In this document: positions 41,737-50,252 of the stretch, in pieces
Layout: each line of letters opens with the position of its first letter
Position numbering within the stretch: position 1 is the stretch's first letter
From: Streptomyces actinomycinicus
GTDB lineage: Bacteria; Actinomycetota; Actinomycetes; Streptomycetales; Streptomycetaceae
NCBI RefSeq assembly: GCF_016741775.1
Contig: NZ_JAERRK010000011.1
Location: 1 to 64,000, forward strand
DNA: 64,000 bases
Reading direction: 5' to 3'
Translations under genes and position numbers: made by a program
Notes under the pieces: generated by a model
Told to the model about the DNA's origin: nothing
What the model saw: only the letters and a program-made list of their open reading frames with translations
The model's database searches: none

Positions 41737-42705
41737 TCAGGCGTACGACCGCAGCCAGCGCAGCTTCTCCGCCTCGTGGAAGGGGCCGCCGCCCTCGTGG
41801 TCGTTGAACTCGTACACCTCGATGGTCTTGTCCTGGTGGGCCCACGCGTTGAACGCCGCGAACACGGTCGACGGCGGGCACGTCTGGTCCTCCAGGGCCG
41901 CCGCGAACAGGGCAGGGGCCCGGCCGCGGGCCGCGAAGTGCACCCCGTCGAAGTAGGAGAGCGTGCGCAGCACGTCCGACGAGCGGCCGCGGTGCGTCTT
42001 GAGGAACAGCGCGATCTCCCGGTACGGGTGACGGTCCGTCAGCGTCGTCGCCCGCGGGAAGTCGCACAGGAACGGCACGTCCGGGGCGACCGCGGCCAGG
42101 TCCGGGACCAGCCCGCCGACCGCGAGCGCGATGCCGCCGCCCTGGCTGGAGCCGATCGCCACGGTCCGCGCGGGGTCGGCCAGCGGGTGGGAGCGGGCCG
42201 CCTCGACCGCACGCACGGCATCGGTGAACACACGGCGGTAGTAGTAGTTCTCGGGCGCGTCGATGCCCCGCGTCATGAACCCCGGGTACGCGGGCGCCGC
42301 GCCCACCGGGTCCGCGGTGCCGCCACCACCGCCCCACGCGCTGCCCTGTCCGCGGGTGTCCATCAGGAAGTGCGCCCGGCCCGTCGACGCCCAGAGCAGG
42401 CCCTCGTGGGGCAGTCCGCGCCCGCCGCCGTACCCGAGGAACTCCACGACCAGCGGCAGCGGTTCGGCCGCCCCGGCGGGAAGCCGCAGCCAGCCCTTGA
42501 CCGGGTGACCACCGAAACCGGCGAACGTGACGTCGTACACCTCGACCGTGGCCAGCCCGGTCTCCACCGGCTCGAAGCGGGCCCCCAGTTCGTGCTCGCG
42601 GGCCTGCTGGAGCGTCTTGCCCCAGAAGGCGTCGAAGTCCTCGGGTGCGGTCGACTCGCCGCGGTACACGCGGAGTTCGTCCAGGGGCAGGTCGAACAGG
42701 GCCAT
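41737..42705 (-). CDS. CE7-family acetyl xylan esterase / cephalosporin-C deacetylase
   Basis: A 322-residue cytoplasmic alpha/beta hydrolase of carbohydrate esterase family 7. The family tag RGQGSAWGGGG, the nucleophile motif GSSQGGG (Ser near residue 186) and NDHEGGGPFH near the end with the catalytic His are present. CE7 enzymes deacetylate short acetylated xylo-oligosaccharides and cephalosporin C. AAAGGCGG precedes ATG 42705. It may be under the sugar-type regulator next door. Confidence 0.9.
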   Translation of the reverse strand: MALFDLPLDELRVYRGESTAPEDFDAFWGKTLQQAREHELGARFEPVETGLATVEVYDVTFAGFGGHPVKGWLRLPAGAAEPLPLVVEFLGYGGGRGLPHEGLLWASTGRAHFLMDTRGQGSAWGGGGGTADPVGAAPAYPGFMTRGIDAPENYYYRRVFTDAVRAVEAARSHPLADPARTVAIGSSQGGGIALAVGGLVPDLAAVAPDVPFLCDFPRATTLTDRHPYREIALFLKTHRGRSSDVLRTLSYFDGVHFAARGRAPALFAAALEDQTCPPSTVFAAFNAWAHQDKTIEVYEFNDHEGGGPFHEAEKLRWLRSYA

Positions 42706-42922
42706 CACCAACCGCCTTTGCCGAAGGGGACCGTCTGATCCCGAAGGGGCTGCCGGTCTCACCGTAGAGGGGTGGCCGGACGGCTCGCCACACTCGTGCG
42801 GAGGAGCCGGCCCGGTCAGGTGTGGGAGGGGCGGGGCCGGCCGGTCCACGGCGGATGAACCCCGGCTCCCCGGCGCACGCCGGCGGAACGTCGCCTTCCG
42901 AGTGCTCGGGTCACTGCGGCGG

Positions 42923-43507
42923 TCAGGTCCGTGGCTGGGTCCAGCGCGGTCCGGTCCGGGCCCACTCCCGCTCCCACTCGGTGAGCCGGTGGCGCAGCGC
43001 GATCCGGCGCTCGACGGCATGGCCGAGGAGGACGACGGTCGCCGTGCCGGCCGCCGCGCAGATCCCGATGGTGACCGCGTGCTGCCACACCGCCGCGTCG
43101 TCCGGCGGCGGGGCGACGCCGCGGCCCCGGGCGTCGAACCACACGGTGACCGGGTCACCGGTCCGCGTACCGGCCGGGACGCGGGTCCACGCGGTACGGG
43201 TGCCCCCGCCCGGCTCGGTCCAGCGGACCTGCGCGCGATAGGGATGGGCGCGGTCGCCCTGCACCGTGGCCGGCCGCTCGGACGGTTCGCCGGTCACCAC
43301 GGCGTGCACCCGGTGGCGTGCGGCCCGCTGCGCCACCGCGAGCGCATCCGCCGCGTGGTGGGCGTGCAGGCCCGCGGCGATCCCGACCAGCGGGGCGACC
43401 ACGAACAACAGGACGGCGACCACGAGCACCGTCCATGCCTCCACGAGATCCGACCTGCGCCGCAGAGGGTTGCGCCGCCAGCGCCAGCCACGCATCCGGG
43501 TACGCAT
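42923..43507 (-). CDS. Rv1733c-like membrane protein
   Basis: A 194-residue protein with two membrane helices (about residues 28-50 and 145-165) and a loop between them of about 90 residues. The basic N-terminus (RTRMRGWRWRRNPLRRRSD), the following VEAWTVLVVAVLLFVVAP helix and the loop HPYRAQVRWTEPGGGTRTAW fit the Rv1733c family, a conserved actinobacterial group of unknown function linked to dormancy regulons in mycobacteria. GAGGAGGTGG precedes ATG 43507. Confidence 0.82.
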   Translation of the reverse strand: MRTRMRGWRWRRNPLRRRSDLVEAWTVLVVAVLLFVVAPLVGIAAGLHAHHAADALAVAQRAARHRVHAVVTGEPSERPATVQGDRAHPYRAQVRWTEPGGGTRTAWTRVPAGTRTGDPVTVWFDARGRGVAPPPDDAAVWQHAVTIGICAAAGTATVVLLGHAVERRIALRHRLTEWEREWARTGPRWTQPRT

Positions 43508-43744
43508 GTCCACCTCCTCGCCACCGCCGGAGCCGGAGAGCCGGAGGAACCGGTGTTCCCGGACCCCCGCCCCCGCCGCTCACGCACGCGAGCGCCCACA
43601 TCCGTCTCGTACCCCGTACGGCGCACCTCGCGCCTACCACGAACCGCGAGTTCCAGCCCACATGGAGCACGGCACGAGCCATGCGCCCCACGATCGCGCG
43701 CCCTGGCCGGTCGCGCGACCCGGGCGCCGACGGTGGTCCAAGGG

Positions 43745-44500
43745 TCAGCCGAAGCGCTCGATGCGGATGCGTTCCACCGGCTGGCCCGCGGCCACCAGCA
43801 GCCGGGAGGCATGCTCGGCGAACCCGTTGGACCCGCACACATAGGCCTCCCACCCACCATCGGGCTGCTCGGCCATGAGCGGAGCCACATGTGCGGGCGC
43901 CATACGTCCCACCGGCACCCCGGGCGGGGCGCTGCGCGTGAACACCGCCGTCGTCTCGGCGCCCAGCTCGGACGCGTAGATCAGCTCCTCCGGACTGCGT
44001 GCGGACACCACCATCCGCAGCGGGACGGTGAGGCCGGCGGCCCGGTGGTGGCGGACCATGGACATCAGCGGTACGACCCCGGAGCCGGCCCCGAGCAGCA
44101 GCGCGGGCCGGTCGCCCGCCCAGGCGAAGAAGCCGCTCAGCGGGCCGCGCACCTCGATGGTGTCCCCGAGCCTGGCCACGGTGTGGAACCAGCCGGAGAC
44201 CTCGCCGTCCGGTACGTGGTCCAGGGTCAGTTCGATGTGCCCGGAGCCGTCCGGCGCCGAGGCGATCGAGTAGTGGCGCTGTGCCGTGTAGCCGTCCTCG
44301 GCGGTCAGCCGCAGCTGCAGGTGCTGGCCCGGCAGGTGCCCCGCCCACCGCGGGACGGCCAGGCGGAAGGTGGCCGCGTGCGGCGTCTCGCGGCGGATCT
44401 CGGTCAGCGTGGCGGTCTGCCACGTGGCCGCGGCCCGGCCGTTCACGGCGATGCGCCCGGGCACGGCGAACCGCGGCACGGAAGTCGTCGTCTCAGTCAC
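43745..44500 (-). CDS. FAD/NAD(P)-binding ferredoxin reductase-like protein
   Basis: A 251-residue flavin reductase of the ferredoxin-NADP reductase superfamily. RHYSIAS binds FAD and LLGAGSGVVPLMSM binds the nicotinamide nucleotide; the protein ends in CGSNGF...IRIERFG without the 2Fe-2S domain. It overlaps the molybdopterin oxidoreductase gene upstream by 8 bp (GTG 44500), so the pair is translated together and this protein probably passes electrons to or from the molybdenum enzyme. Similar pairs are common in actinobacteria. Confidence 0.88.
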   Translation of the reverse strand: MTETTTSVPRFAVPGRIAVNGRAAATWQTATLTEIRRETPHAATFRLAVPRWAGHLPGQHLQLRLTAEDGYTAQRHYSIASAPDGSGHIELTLDHVPDGEVSGWFHTVARLGDTIEVRGPLSGFFAWAGDRPALLLGAGSGVVPLMSMVRHHRAAGLTVPLRMVVSARSPEELIYASELGAETTAVFTRSAPPGVPVGRMAPAHVAPLMAEQPDGGWEAYVCGSNGFAEHASRLLVAAGQPVERIRIERFG

Positions 44501-45098
44501 CGGAGTACCGCTGCTCCTCCCAGGGGTTGCCGCGCGCGTGGTAGCCGTTGCGTTCCCAGAATCCCGGCTCGTCGTGGTCGAGCACCGTGATGCCCGCGAT
44601 CCACTTGGCGCTCTTCCAGAAGTAGAGGTGGGGCACCAGCAGCCGGGCCGGGCCGCCGTGTTCGGGGGGCAGCGGGCGCCCGTCGTACTCCCAGGCGATC
44701 CAGGCCCGTCCGCCGGTGAGGTCGGCGAGGGGCAGGTTGGCGGTGTAGCCCGTGTGGGACGTGGCGATCGCATGGGTCGCGGACTCATGTGGCCGCACCA
44801 CATTGAAAAAGGCGTCCAGTGAGACGCCGCCGAACCGCACGCCGAACTTCGACCACCCGGTCACACAGTGGATGTCGCCGTCGTAGGCGGAGGCCGGCAG
44901 TGCGTGCGCGCTGTCCCAGTCCCAGGTGTGCGGACTCTCCACCAGGCCGTCGATGCGGAAGGTCCAGTCGGCCGGCCGGAGGTCCGGGGTGACCTCGGCG
45001 GACAGGACGGGCCAGTCCTCGCGCGCGTCGTACTGCCCTGGCGGCAGTCCCGGGTCGTGGACGCGCGGGCGGCCCGTGAAGCCTCGCGTGACGTTCAT
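44493..45098 (-). CDS. sulfite-oxidase-family molybdopterin oxidoreductase
   Basis: A 201-residue protein made of the molybdopterin-binding domain of the sulfite oxidase/YedY family, without haem domain, dimerisation domain or twin-arginine signal; so it should be cytoplasmic. The molybdenum ligand is the Cys of DIHCVTGWSKFG, and YFWKSAKWIAGI is the second hallmark. The substrate is unknown; the family includes sulfite, methionine-sulfoxide and other oxo-transfer enzymes. It forms an operon with the flavin reductase. ATG 45098 has GGTTTAAGG directly before it and only a weak ribosome site. Confidence 0.88.
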   Translation of the reverse strand: MNVTRGFTGRPRVHDPGLPPGQYDAREDWPVLSAEVTPDLRPADWTFRIDGLVESPHTWDWDSAHALPASAYDGDIHCVTGWSKFGVRFGGVSLDAFFNVVRPHESATHAIATSHTGYTANLPLADLTGGRAWIAWEYDGRPLPPEHGGPARLLVPHLYFWKSAKWIAGITVLDHDEPGFWERNGYHARGNPWEEQRYSGD

Positions 45099-45286
45099 CC
45101 TTAAACCGTACGCTGTCGCTCCGGGTGCTCCGTCCCAGGTCACCGACCGCCGCGTTGCGAGCGTATGAACACTTCCGGGGCCGGGAATACCCGCCCGCCG
45201 CCGCTCCTTGGCGCTCAGTGCCGGCGCGGCGCCGCTGCCGGCCCCGATGCGCCGGCGGCGGCGCGAGAGAAGTGCGAGGAACGAGG

Positions 45287-45343
45287 ATGCCCGAGGCGTA
45301 CGTCCGCACGACCGTGACCGAGGAGACCGAGGTGCGCGCATGA
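45287..45343 (+). CDS. 18-residue micro-ORF coupled to the GNAT gene
   Basis: ATG 45287 behind GAGGAACGAGG opens an 18-codon frame (MPEAYVRTTVTEETEVRA). Its stop overlaps the acetyltransferase ATG as ATGA. It may be a leader peptide that sets translation of the next gene. No similarity recognised. Confidence 0.4.
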   Translation: MPEAYVRTTVTEETEVRA

Positions 45344-46101
45344 GCGGGGTGAAGGGCCAAGGTGGTCCCGGCCGGAGCGCCGCCGGTGTCCGGCACGTCC
45401 TGGACGATCCGGCCCGCTCCTCCCTGACCGGGCCGCACGCCCACTTCGCCGAGCGGCGCGGCCGGGTGCTGCGCTACCCGGCCGATGTCTCGCCCTGGCT
45501 GTCCTTGCCCGGCGAGCCGGACGCGCAGGACTGGGCGGACCTCGCCGCGCTGGCCGGACCGGGGGCCGAGATCCTGCTGCCCGGCTTCCGCGGGGAGCTT
45601 CCGGACGGCTGGGAGACCACCTTCCGGATGGACGGCGTCCAGCTGGTGGACGACGGGCTCGCCGCCGCCCCGGACGCGGAGGCGGTCCGGCTCGGTCCGG
45701 CGGACGTCCCCGAGATGCTGGACCTCGTGGCGCGCACCCGGCCCGGGCCGTTCCTGCGGCGCACCGTCGAACTCGGCACCTACCTCGGCGTCCGCCGCGA
45801 GGGTGCGCTCGTGGCCATGGCCGGGGAGCGGTTGCACCCGCCCGGCTTCACCGAGATCAGCGCGGTCTGCACCGACCCGGCGTTCCGCGGCGAGGGCCTG
45901 GCCACCCGGCTGATCCTCGCGGTCGCCCATGGCATCCGGGAACGCGGGGAGACGCCGTTCCTGCACACGGGCGCGCAGAACACCGGCGCCGTCCGGCTGT
46001 ACGAGTCCCTCGGCTTCCGGCTGCGGCGGCGTACGGTGTTCCTCGCCGCCCGGGCCCCGGAGCGACTGACGGACGGCCGCGCGGCGGTGCCGGTGGCGTA
46101 G
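45340..46101 (+). CDS. GNAT-family N-acetyltransferase
   Basis: A 253-residue acetyltransferase. The acetyl-CoA site is FTEISAVCTDPAFRGEGLATRL (motif A, with RGEGLA), followed by LHTGAQNTGAVRLYESLGF (motif B). The N-terminal half is a second, degenerate GNAT-like domain, as in FR47-type proteins. Acceptor unknown. It overlaps the micro-ORF and lies divergent from the molybdenum enzyme pair. Confidence 0.85.
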   Translation: MSGVKGQGGPGRSAAGVRHVLDDPARSSLTGPHAHFAERRGRVLRYPADVSPWLSLPGEPDAQDWADLAALAGPGAEILLPGFRGELPDGWETTFRMDGVQLVDDGLAAAPDAEAVRLGPADVPEMLDLVARTRPGPFLRRTVELGTYLGVRREGALVAMAGERLHPPGFTEISAVCTDPAFRGEGLATRLILAVAHGIRERGETPFLHTGAQNTGAVRLYESLGFRLRRRTVFLAARAPERLTDGRAAVPVA

Positions 46102-46117
46102 CGGGGGCGGGGGCGGG

Positions 46118-46171
46118 TCCGAGGCGTCGCCCGGCGGTGCTCAGTCCGAGGCGTCGCCCGGCGGTGCTCAG
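46118..46171. repeat. two 27-bp copies duplicating the MarR gene 3' end
   Basis: 46118-46144 and 46145-46171 are identical 27-bp units, and the same sequence continues as the first 18 bp of the terminal codons of the MarR gene from 46172. Each copy carries the stop codon and the last codons (GDASD). Confidence 0.9.
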
Positions 46172-46605
46172 TCCGAGGCGTCGCCCGGCCCGGCGTTGTA
46201 CCGCTCCAGGTAGGCCGCGAACCGTACCAGGTCCTCCTCCGGCCAGTCCGTGAGCCGCTCCCGGAACGCGGCCCGGCGGCTGTGCGTGACCTGGGCGAGG
46301 ATCTCCTGGCCTGCCTCCGTCAGGTGCAGCACCTGGACCCGGTGGTCCTCCGGGTCCAGCCGGCGCTCGATCAGCCCGGCCCGCTCCAGCGCGGCCACCT
46401 GGCGGCTCACCGTGGACTTGTCGAGGGCGTAGTGCGCCGCCAGGTCCGTCGACCGGCAGCCGCCGCTCTCCTCCAGGTGGCCGAGCAGGGTGTACGAGAC
46501 CAGCGACAGCTCGGGGTGCATCCGGCCCGCCGAGGCCCGGGCCCGGCGCGCGAAGATGGTCATCTCGCGCTGGATCGTCTCGACGGCCGACTCCGCTGCG
46601 CTCAC
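46168..46605 (-). CDS. MarR-family regulator
   Basis: A 145-residue MarR protein (STDLAAHYALDKSTVSRQVAAL; wing DPEDHRVQVLHLTEAG). GTG 46605 is preceded by GGAGGAGGT. It is divergent from a YhgE-like membrane protein across 83 bp that contains a perfect palindrome, the usual layout for a repressor of its own gene and an efflux-type gene. Its last codons are duplicated downstream as a tandem repeat. Confidence 0.9.
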   Translation of the reverse strand: MSAAESAVETIQREMTIFARRARASAGRMHPELSLVSYTLLGHLEESGGCRSTDLAAHYALDKSTVSRQVAALERAGLIERRLDPEDHRVQVLHLTEAGQEILAQVTHSRRAAFRERLTDWPEEDLVRFAAYLERYNAGPGDASD

Positions 46606-46628
46606 GGGAATACCTCCTCCGGGATTCT

Positions 46629-46645
46629 AGTTGTATAGTACAACT
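46629..46645. promoter_or_regulatory. perfect MarR operator palindrome
   Basis: AGTTGTA-TAG-TACAACT is a perfect 7-3-7 palindrome. A diverged second site, AGTTG-N7-CAACC, follows at 46655-46671. Both lie between the MarR and YhgE-like start codons. Confidence 0.7.
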
Positions 46646-46688
46646 TGAGCCGAAAGTTGTATAAGCCAACCATTGGAGGTCGCCCGCG

Positions 46689-47804
46689 ATGAGGTCCCCG
46701 GCACTGCGCCACGTGCTCACGCACCTGATCACCCCGCTGCTGATGTGCCTGGGCATGGGGCTCGCGTACATGGGTGCCTTCGTCACCCCGGAGCCGCACC
46801 ACCTGCCGGTCGCCGTCGTCGGCAGCGCCCCCGAGGCCAAGGTCTTCGCGCAGACCGTCAAGGACGCGGCGGGGGAGGAACTCGACGTCCGCACGGTGGC
46901 CACTCGTGGCGACGCCATCCACCTGCTCAAGTCCCGGGCCGTGACCGGCGCCTATGTGCCGAGCGCCAAGGCGCCCGAGCTGCTGGTGGCCAGCGCCGCC
47001 TCCGACATGGGTGCCACCGCCGTCGAGAAGGTCTTCACCCCGGTCGCCGCCGGGCAGGGCGCCCCGCTGAAGGTCACCGACGTGGCCCGGCCCGTCGCCG
47101 ACGACCCCACCGGCCAGGGTCTGTTCTTCCTGCTGATCGCGGTCAGCATCGGCTCCTACGCCTCCGTCGCCGCGCTCGGTGCCGCGGGGGCCGCCCTGCC
47201 GATGCGGGTACGGGCGCTGCTCGCGCTCGGCGTCTCCGCCGTGGTCGGCGGCATCGGCGCGCTGCTCGCCGGGCCGGTGTTCCACCTTGCCCACCACGAC
47301 CTCGCCGGCGTGTGGGGCATGGCCTGGCTGTACTCGGCGGGCATCCTCTTCATCGGCGTCGGCCTGCACACCTTCCTGAAGCGCTGGACCACGCTGACCA
47401 TGATGGTGCTGTTCGTGATGCTGAACTTCACCAGTTCCGGCGGGCTCTTCCGGCCCGAGCTGCAGAACGGCTTCTTCGGCACCCTGCACGCCTTCTGGAA
47501 CGGCGCCGGCTTCGTCGAGGGCGTGCGCAGCCTGCTGTACTTCGCCGACGACGGCCTCGCGCGCGACGCCGGGACACTCACCGTCTGGCTGCTGGCCGGC
47601 CTCGCGGTGACTGCCGTCGCCGCCCTGTACGAGCGCACCCGCAGGACCGGGCAGGAGGCCGCCCGCCCCGAGCCCGCGCCGGGCACCGCGCCGGGCACCG
47701 CGCCCGGCGTCACGGCGGAGCCCCACCGGGTGTCCGCCGGGCCGGCGGAGCCGGCGGCCGGGCAGGAGGCCGAGGAGGAGATCGAGGAGACGGTCGGCGT
47801 CTGA
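46689..47804 (+). CDS. YhgE/Pip-like ABC-2 membrane protein
   Basis: A 371-residue protein with a first helix at residues 10-30, a large extracytoplasmic domain (about 35-145) and five helices to residue 320. The tail is Ala/Pro/Glu-rich. The topology matches the DUF3533/YhgE-Pip group of ABC-2-type permease relatives. No ATPase is encoded nearby. It is probably an exporter or phage-infection-protein-like factor controlled by the divergent MarR. The C-terminal PGTAPGTAPG and EEEIEE segments are low complexity. Confidence 0.78.
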   Translation: MRSPALRHVLTHLITPLLMCLGMGLAYMGAFVTPEPHHLPVAVVGSAPEAKVFAQTVKDAAGEELDVRTVATRGDAIHLLKSRAVTGAYVPSAKAPELLVASAASDMGATAVEKVFTPVAAGQGAPLKVTDVARPVADDPTGQGLFFLLIAVSIGSYASVAALGAAGAALPMRVRALLALGVSAVVGGIGALLAGPVFHLAHHDLAGVWGMAWLYSAGILFIGVGLHTFLKRWTTLTMMVLFVMLNFTSSGGLFRPELQNGFFGTLHAFWNGAGFVEGVRSLLYFADDGLARDAGTLTVWLLAGLAVTAVAALYERTRRTGQEAARPEPAPGTAPGTAPGVTAEPHRVSAGPAEPAAGQEAEEEIEETVGV

Positions 47805-47814
47805 GCCGGCGCGG

Positions 47815-49893
47815 CTACGGCAGGTCCTGCGCCCGGGCGATGAGCAGCGCCACGTCGTCGTGGTTGGCGGGGTGGTGCAGCGCGCGCAGCAGGCGGTCGC
47901 AGGCCTCCTCCAGGGGGCGGGCCGGGTCGTCGAGCAGCGACAGCAGGGCGGCCAGGCGCTCGTCCAGCGAGTGGCAGCGGGTCTCCACCAGTCCGTCGGT
48001 GTAGAACACCAGCTCGTCGCCGGGTTCGAAGTCGAAGGTGACCGTGGAGAACGCGATCCCGCCCACGCCCAGCGGCACGCCCGTGGGCAGGTCGAGCAGT
48101 TCCGGCGTGCGGCCGGGCCGCACCCGGGCCGGGGGCAGGTGGCCGGCGTTGGCGATCCGGCACTGGCGCCGATGCGGGTCGTGGACGGCGTACACGCAGG
48201 TCGCGATGGAGTGGTCCAGGGCCGACGTCGTCTTGTCCAGGTGCTCCAGCAGCACCGCTGGATCCAGGTCCAGCGAGGCCAGCGTGGTGGTCGCGGTGCG
48301 CAGCCGGCCCATGGTGGTGGCCGCGTTGATGCCGCTGCCCATCACGTCGCCCACGACGAGCGCGGTCTTGCCCTCCTCCAGCGGGATGACGTCGAACCAG
48401 TCGCCGCCGACCTCGCTGGTGGCCCCGGCGGGCTGGTAGCGGGAGGCCACCTCCAGGCCGGTGGTGACCGGCGGATGGCTCGGCAGCAGGCTGCGCTGGA
48501 GGGTGAGCGCGGTGTTGCGGGCGTTCTGGTACCAGCGTGCGTTGTCGATCTGCACGGCCGCACGGGCCGCCAGTTCCCTCGCGAGCAGCACGTCGTCCTC
48601 GTCGAACGGGACCGGATTCCGGGTGCGTTTGAGGTCGAGCGCGCCCAGCACCTCGCCCCGCGCGATCAGCGGCACCGCGAGGTACGAGTGCAGTCCGGCC
48701 CGGCCCAGCAGGACGGCCGTCTCGGGGGAGCGGGCGATGCGCGGCAGGTCCTCGTCCTTCACCTGTGGTACCAGGACCGCCTCACCCGTGCGGACGCATT
48801 CGGTGACCAGCCGGTCGGGAGCGTACCGGGCGATCCGGCCGGGCGGGTCGGCGGCCCGTACCGCGTCCGAATCGTCCGCCGGGCGCACGGCGAGGGCCCG
48901 GATCACCGCGCCCTCCGCAGGACCGAGCGTGCTGGGCCTGCCCCCGACCACCGCGTCCAGCAGGTCCACGGCGGCGACGTCGGCCAGTTCCGGTACGGCG
49001 ACCTCGGCCAGCTCGCAGGCGGTCCGCTCCAGTTCGAGCGTCGTGCCGATCCGGGCGGAGGCGTCGGCGATGACCGCCAGCCGGCGCCGTGCCGCCTCCG
49101 CCTCCAGGAAGGCCCGGTGCTGCTCGGTGATGTCGACGACCGAGACCGCCACGCCCAGCACGTTGCCCATCGCGTCCTCGAGCCGGTACAGCGAGTGCGC
49201 CCAGGTGTGGTCCTCGTCCGGGTCGGCGGGGGTACGGCCGGCCAGCGTACTGTCGATCACCGGCGTGCCGGTCTCCAGCACCCGCCGGGCACCGGTCTCC
49301 AAGGCGGTCGAGTCCAGGCCCGGCAGCACCTCGCGCAGTGTCCGCCCCACGTGCTCGGCGGCCGGCACCCCGTGGATCCTCTCCAGGGCCGGGTTGACGG
49401 AGACGAACCGCAGCCCGGTGTCGAGAACGGCGTATCCGATCGGCGACTGCTCCACCATCCGCTCGGACAGCGCCACGTCCTGCTCCAGCCGCCGGACGGT
49501 CGACTGGTCGGCGGCGAGCCCGAGCGCGTACACGTCCCCCCGGTCGTCCAGGAGCCGCATGTTGCGGAACTCCACCAGACGGGTGCTGCCGTCCTTGTGC
49601 CGGACCGGGAAGCCGCCGGCCCAGCTCTGCCCGGTGCGCATGACGTCGGCGAAGAGGTCGCTGACCAGGTCGAGGTGCTGTTCGTGCACCATCAGCCGGG
49701 CGGCGGACTGGCCGAGGGCCTCGTCCGCTGTGTACCCGAACAGTTCCTCGGCCTGCGGGCTCCACAGCACGATGTGGCCTTCGGTGTCCAGCACCACCGA
49801 TGCCACGCCCAGCACGTCCAGCAGCCCGCCCGGACGCACGGGACCGCGCGCCGGGTCGCTGCTCTCCGTCGCCGGAGCCTCGGCTGCACTCAT
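47815..49893 (-). CDS. PAS-PAS-GAF-PP2C (RsbU-type) serine phosphatase
   Basis: A 692-residue signalling protein: PAS 1 (about residues 25-135), PAS 2 (about 145-260, ending in VVDITEQHRAF), GAF (about 285-440) and a SpoIIE-type PP2C phosphatase (about 475-690, with EVGGDWFDVIPL, VVGDVMGSGINAA and FYTDGLVETR; the metal-binding aspartates are present). Such proteins dephosphorylate anti-sigma-factor antagonists; streptomycetes have dozens. No anti-sigma kinase domain is fused. ATG 49893 has AAGGCGG upstream. No sigma or antagonist gene is adjacent. Confidence 0.92.
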   Translation of the reverse strand: MSAAEAPATESSDPARGPVRPGGLLDVLGVASVVLDTEGHIVLWSPQAEELFGYTADEALGQSAARLMVHEQHLDLVSDLFADVMRTGQSWAGGFPVRHKDGSTRLVEFRNMRLLDDRGDVYALGLAADQSTVRRLEQDVALSERMVEQSPIGYAVLDTGLRFVSVNPALERIHGVPAAEHVGRTLREVLPGLDSTALETGARRVLETGTPVIDSTLAGRTPADPDEDHTWAHSLYRLEDAMGNVLGVAVSVVDITEQHRAFLEAEAARRRLAVIADASARIGTTLELERTACELAEVAVPELADVAAVDLLDAVVGGRPSTLGPAEGAVIRALAVRPADDSDAVRAADPPGRIARYAPDRLVTECVRTGEAVLVPQVKDEDLPRIARSPETAVLLGRAGLHSYLAVPLIARGEVLGALDLKRTRNPVPFDEDDVLLARELAARAAVQIDNARWYQNARNTALTLQRSLLPSHPPVTTGLEVASRYQPAGATSEVGGDWFDVIPLEEGKTALVVGDVMGSGINAATTMGRLRTATTTLASLDLDPAVLLEHLDKTTSALDHSIATCVYAVHDPHRRQCRIANAGHLPPARVRPGRTPELLDLPTGVPLGVGGIAFSTVTFDFEPGDELVFYTDGLVETRCHSLDERLAALLSLLDDPARPLEEACDRLLRALHHPANHDDVALLIARAQDLP

Positions 49894-50252
49894 GCCACGC
49901 ACCGCCTTCGCCCGTCCGCACGGCACGTCGTCCCCCGTGCCGACTCCCCTTGTTCCACCGCGCTCACACCCGACTCTCCGACGCCTCCGCCGTGTACCTC
50001 CACCCTCTCTCAGCACACGGCGGGGGTCCGCCGTCCTCGCCGTGCCGGGCCGTGGCCGCGGTGCGGGGCCTCCTGCCGACCGTACAGCGCGGTCCGGCCG
50101 CCCGTGAGAGTTCACGCCCATGTTGCTGCATTGGCCTGTACATGACTGCGGCGCCACGCCAGACTGTCCGCCGATCGAGTGCCCCCGCCCACACGTCCTG
50201 CGCCATCGCCCCGCACGCCCCGCGCCCCGCCCACGCTCCCGAGGAGTCGGCC
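49894..50252. other. 359-bp divergent intergenic region
   Basis: No gene recognised. The plus-strand segment near 50120-50145 is relatively A/T-rich (TTGCTG, then TACATG) and could hold the promoter of the secreted protein, but spacing does not fit a consensus. Confidence 0.4.
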
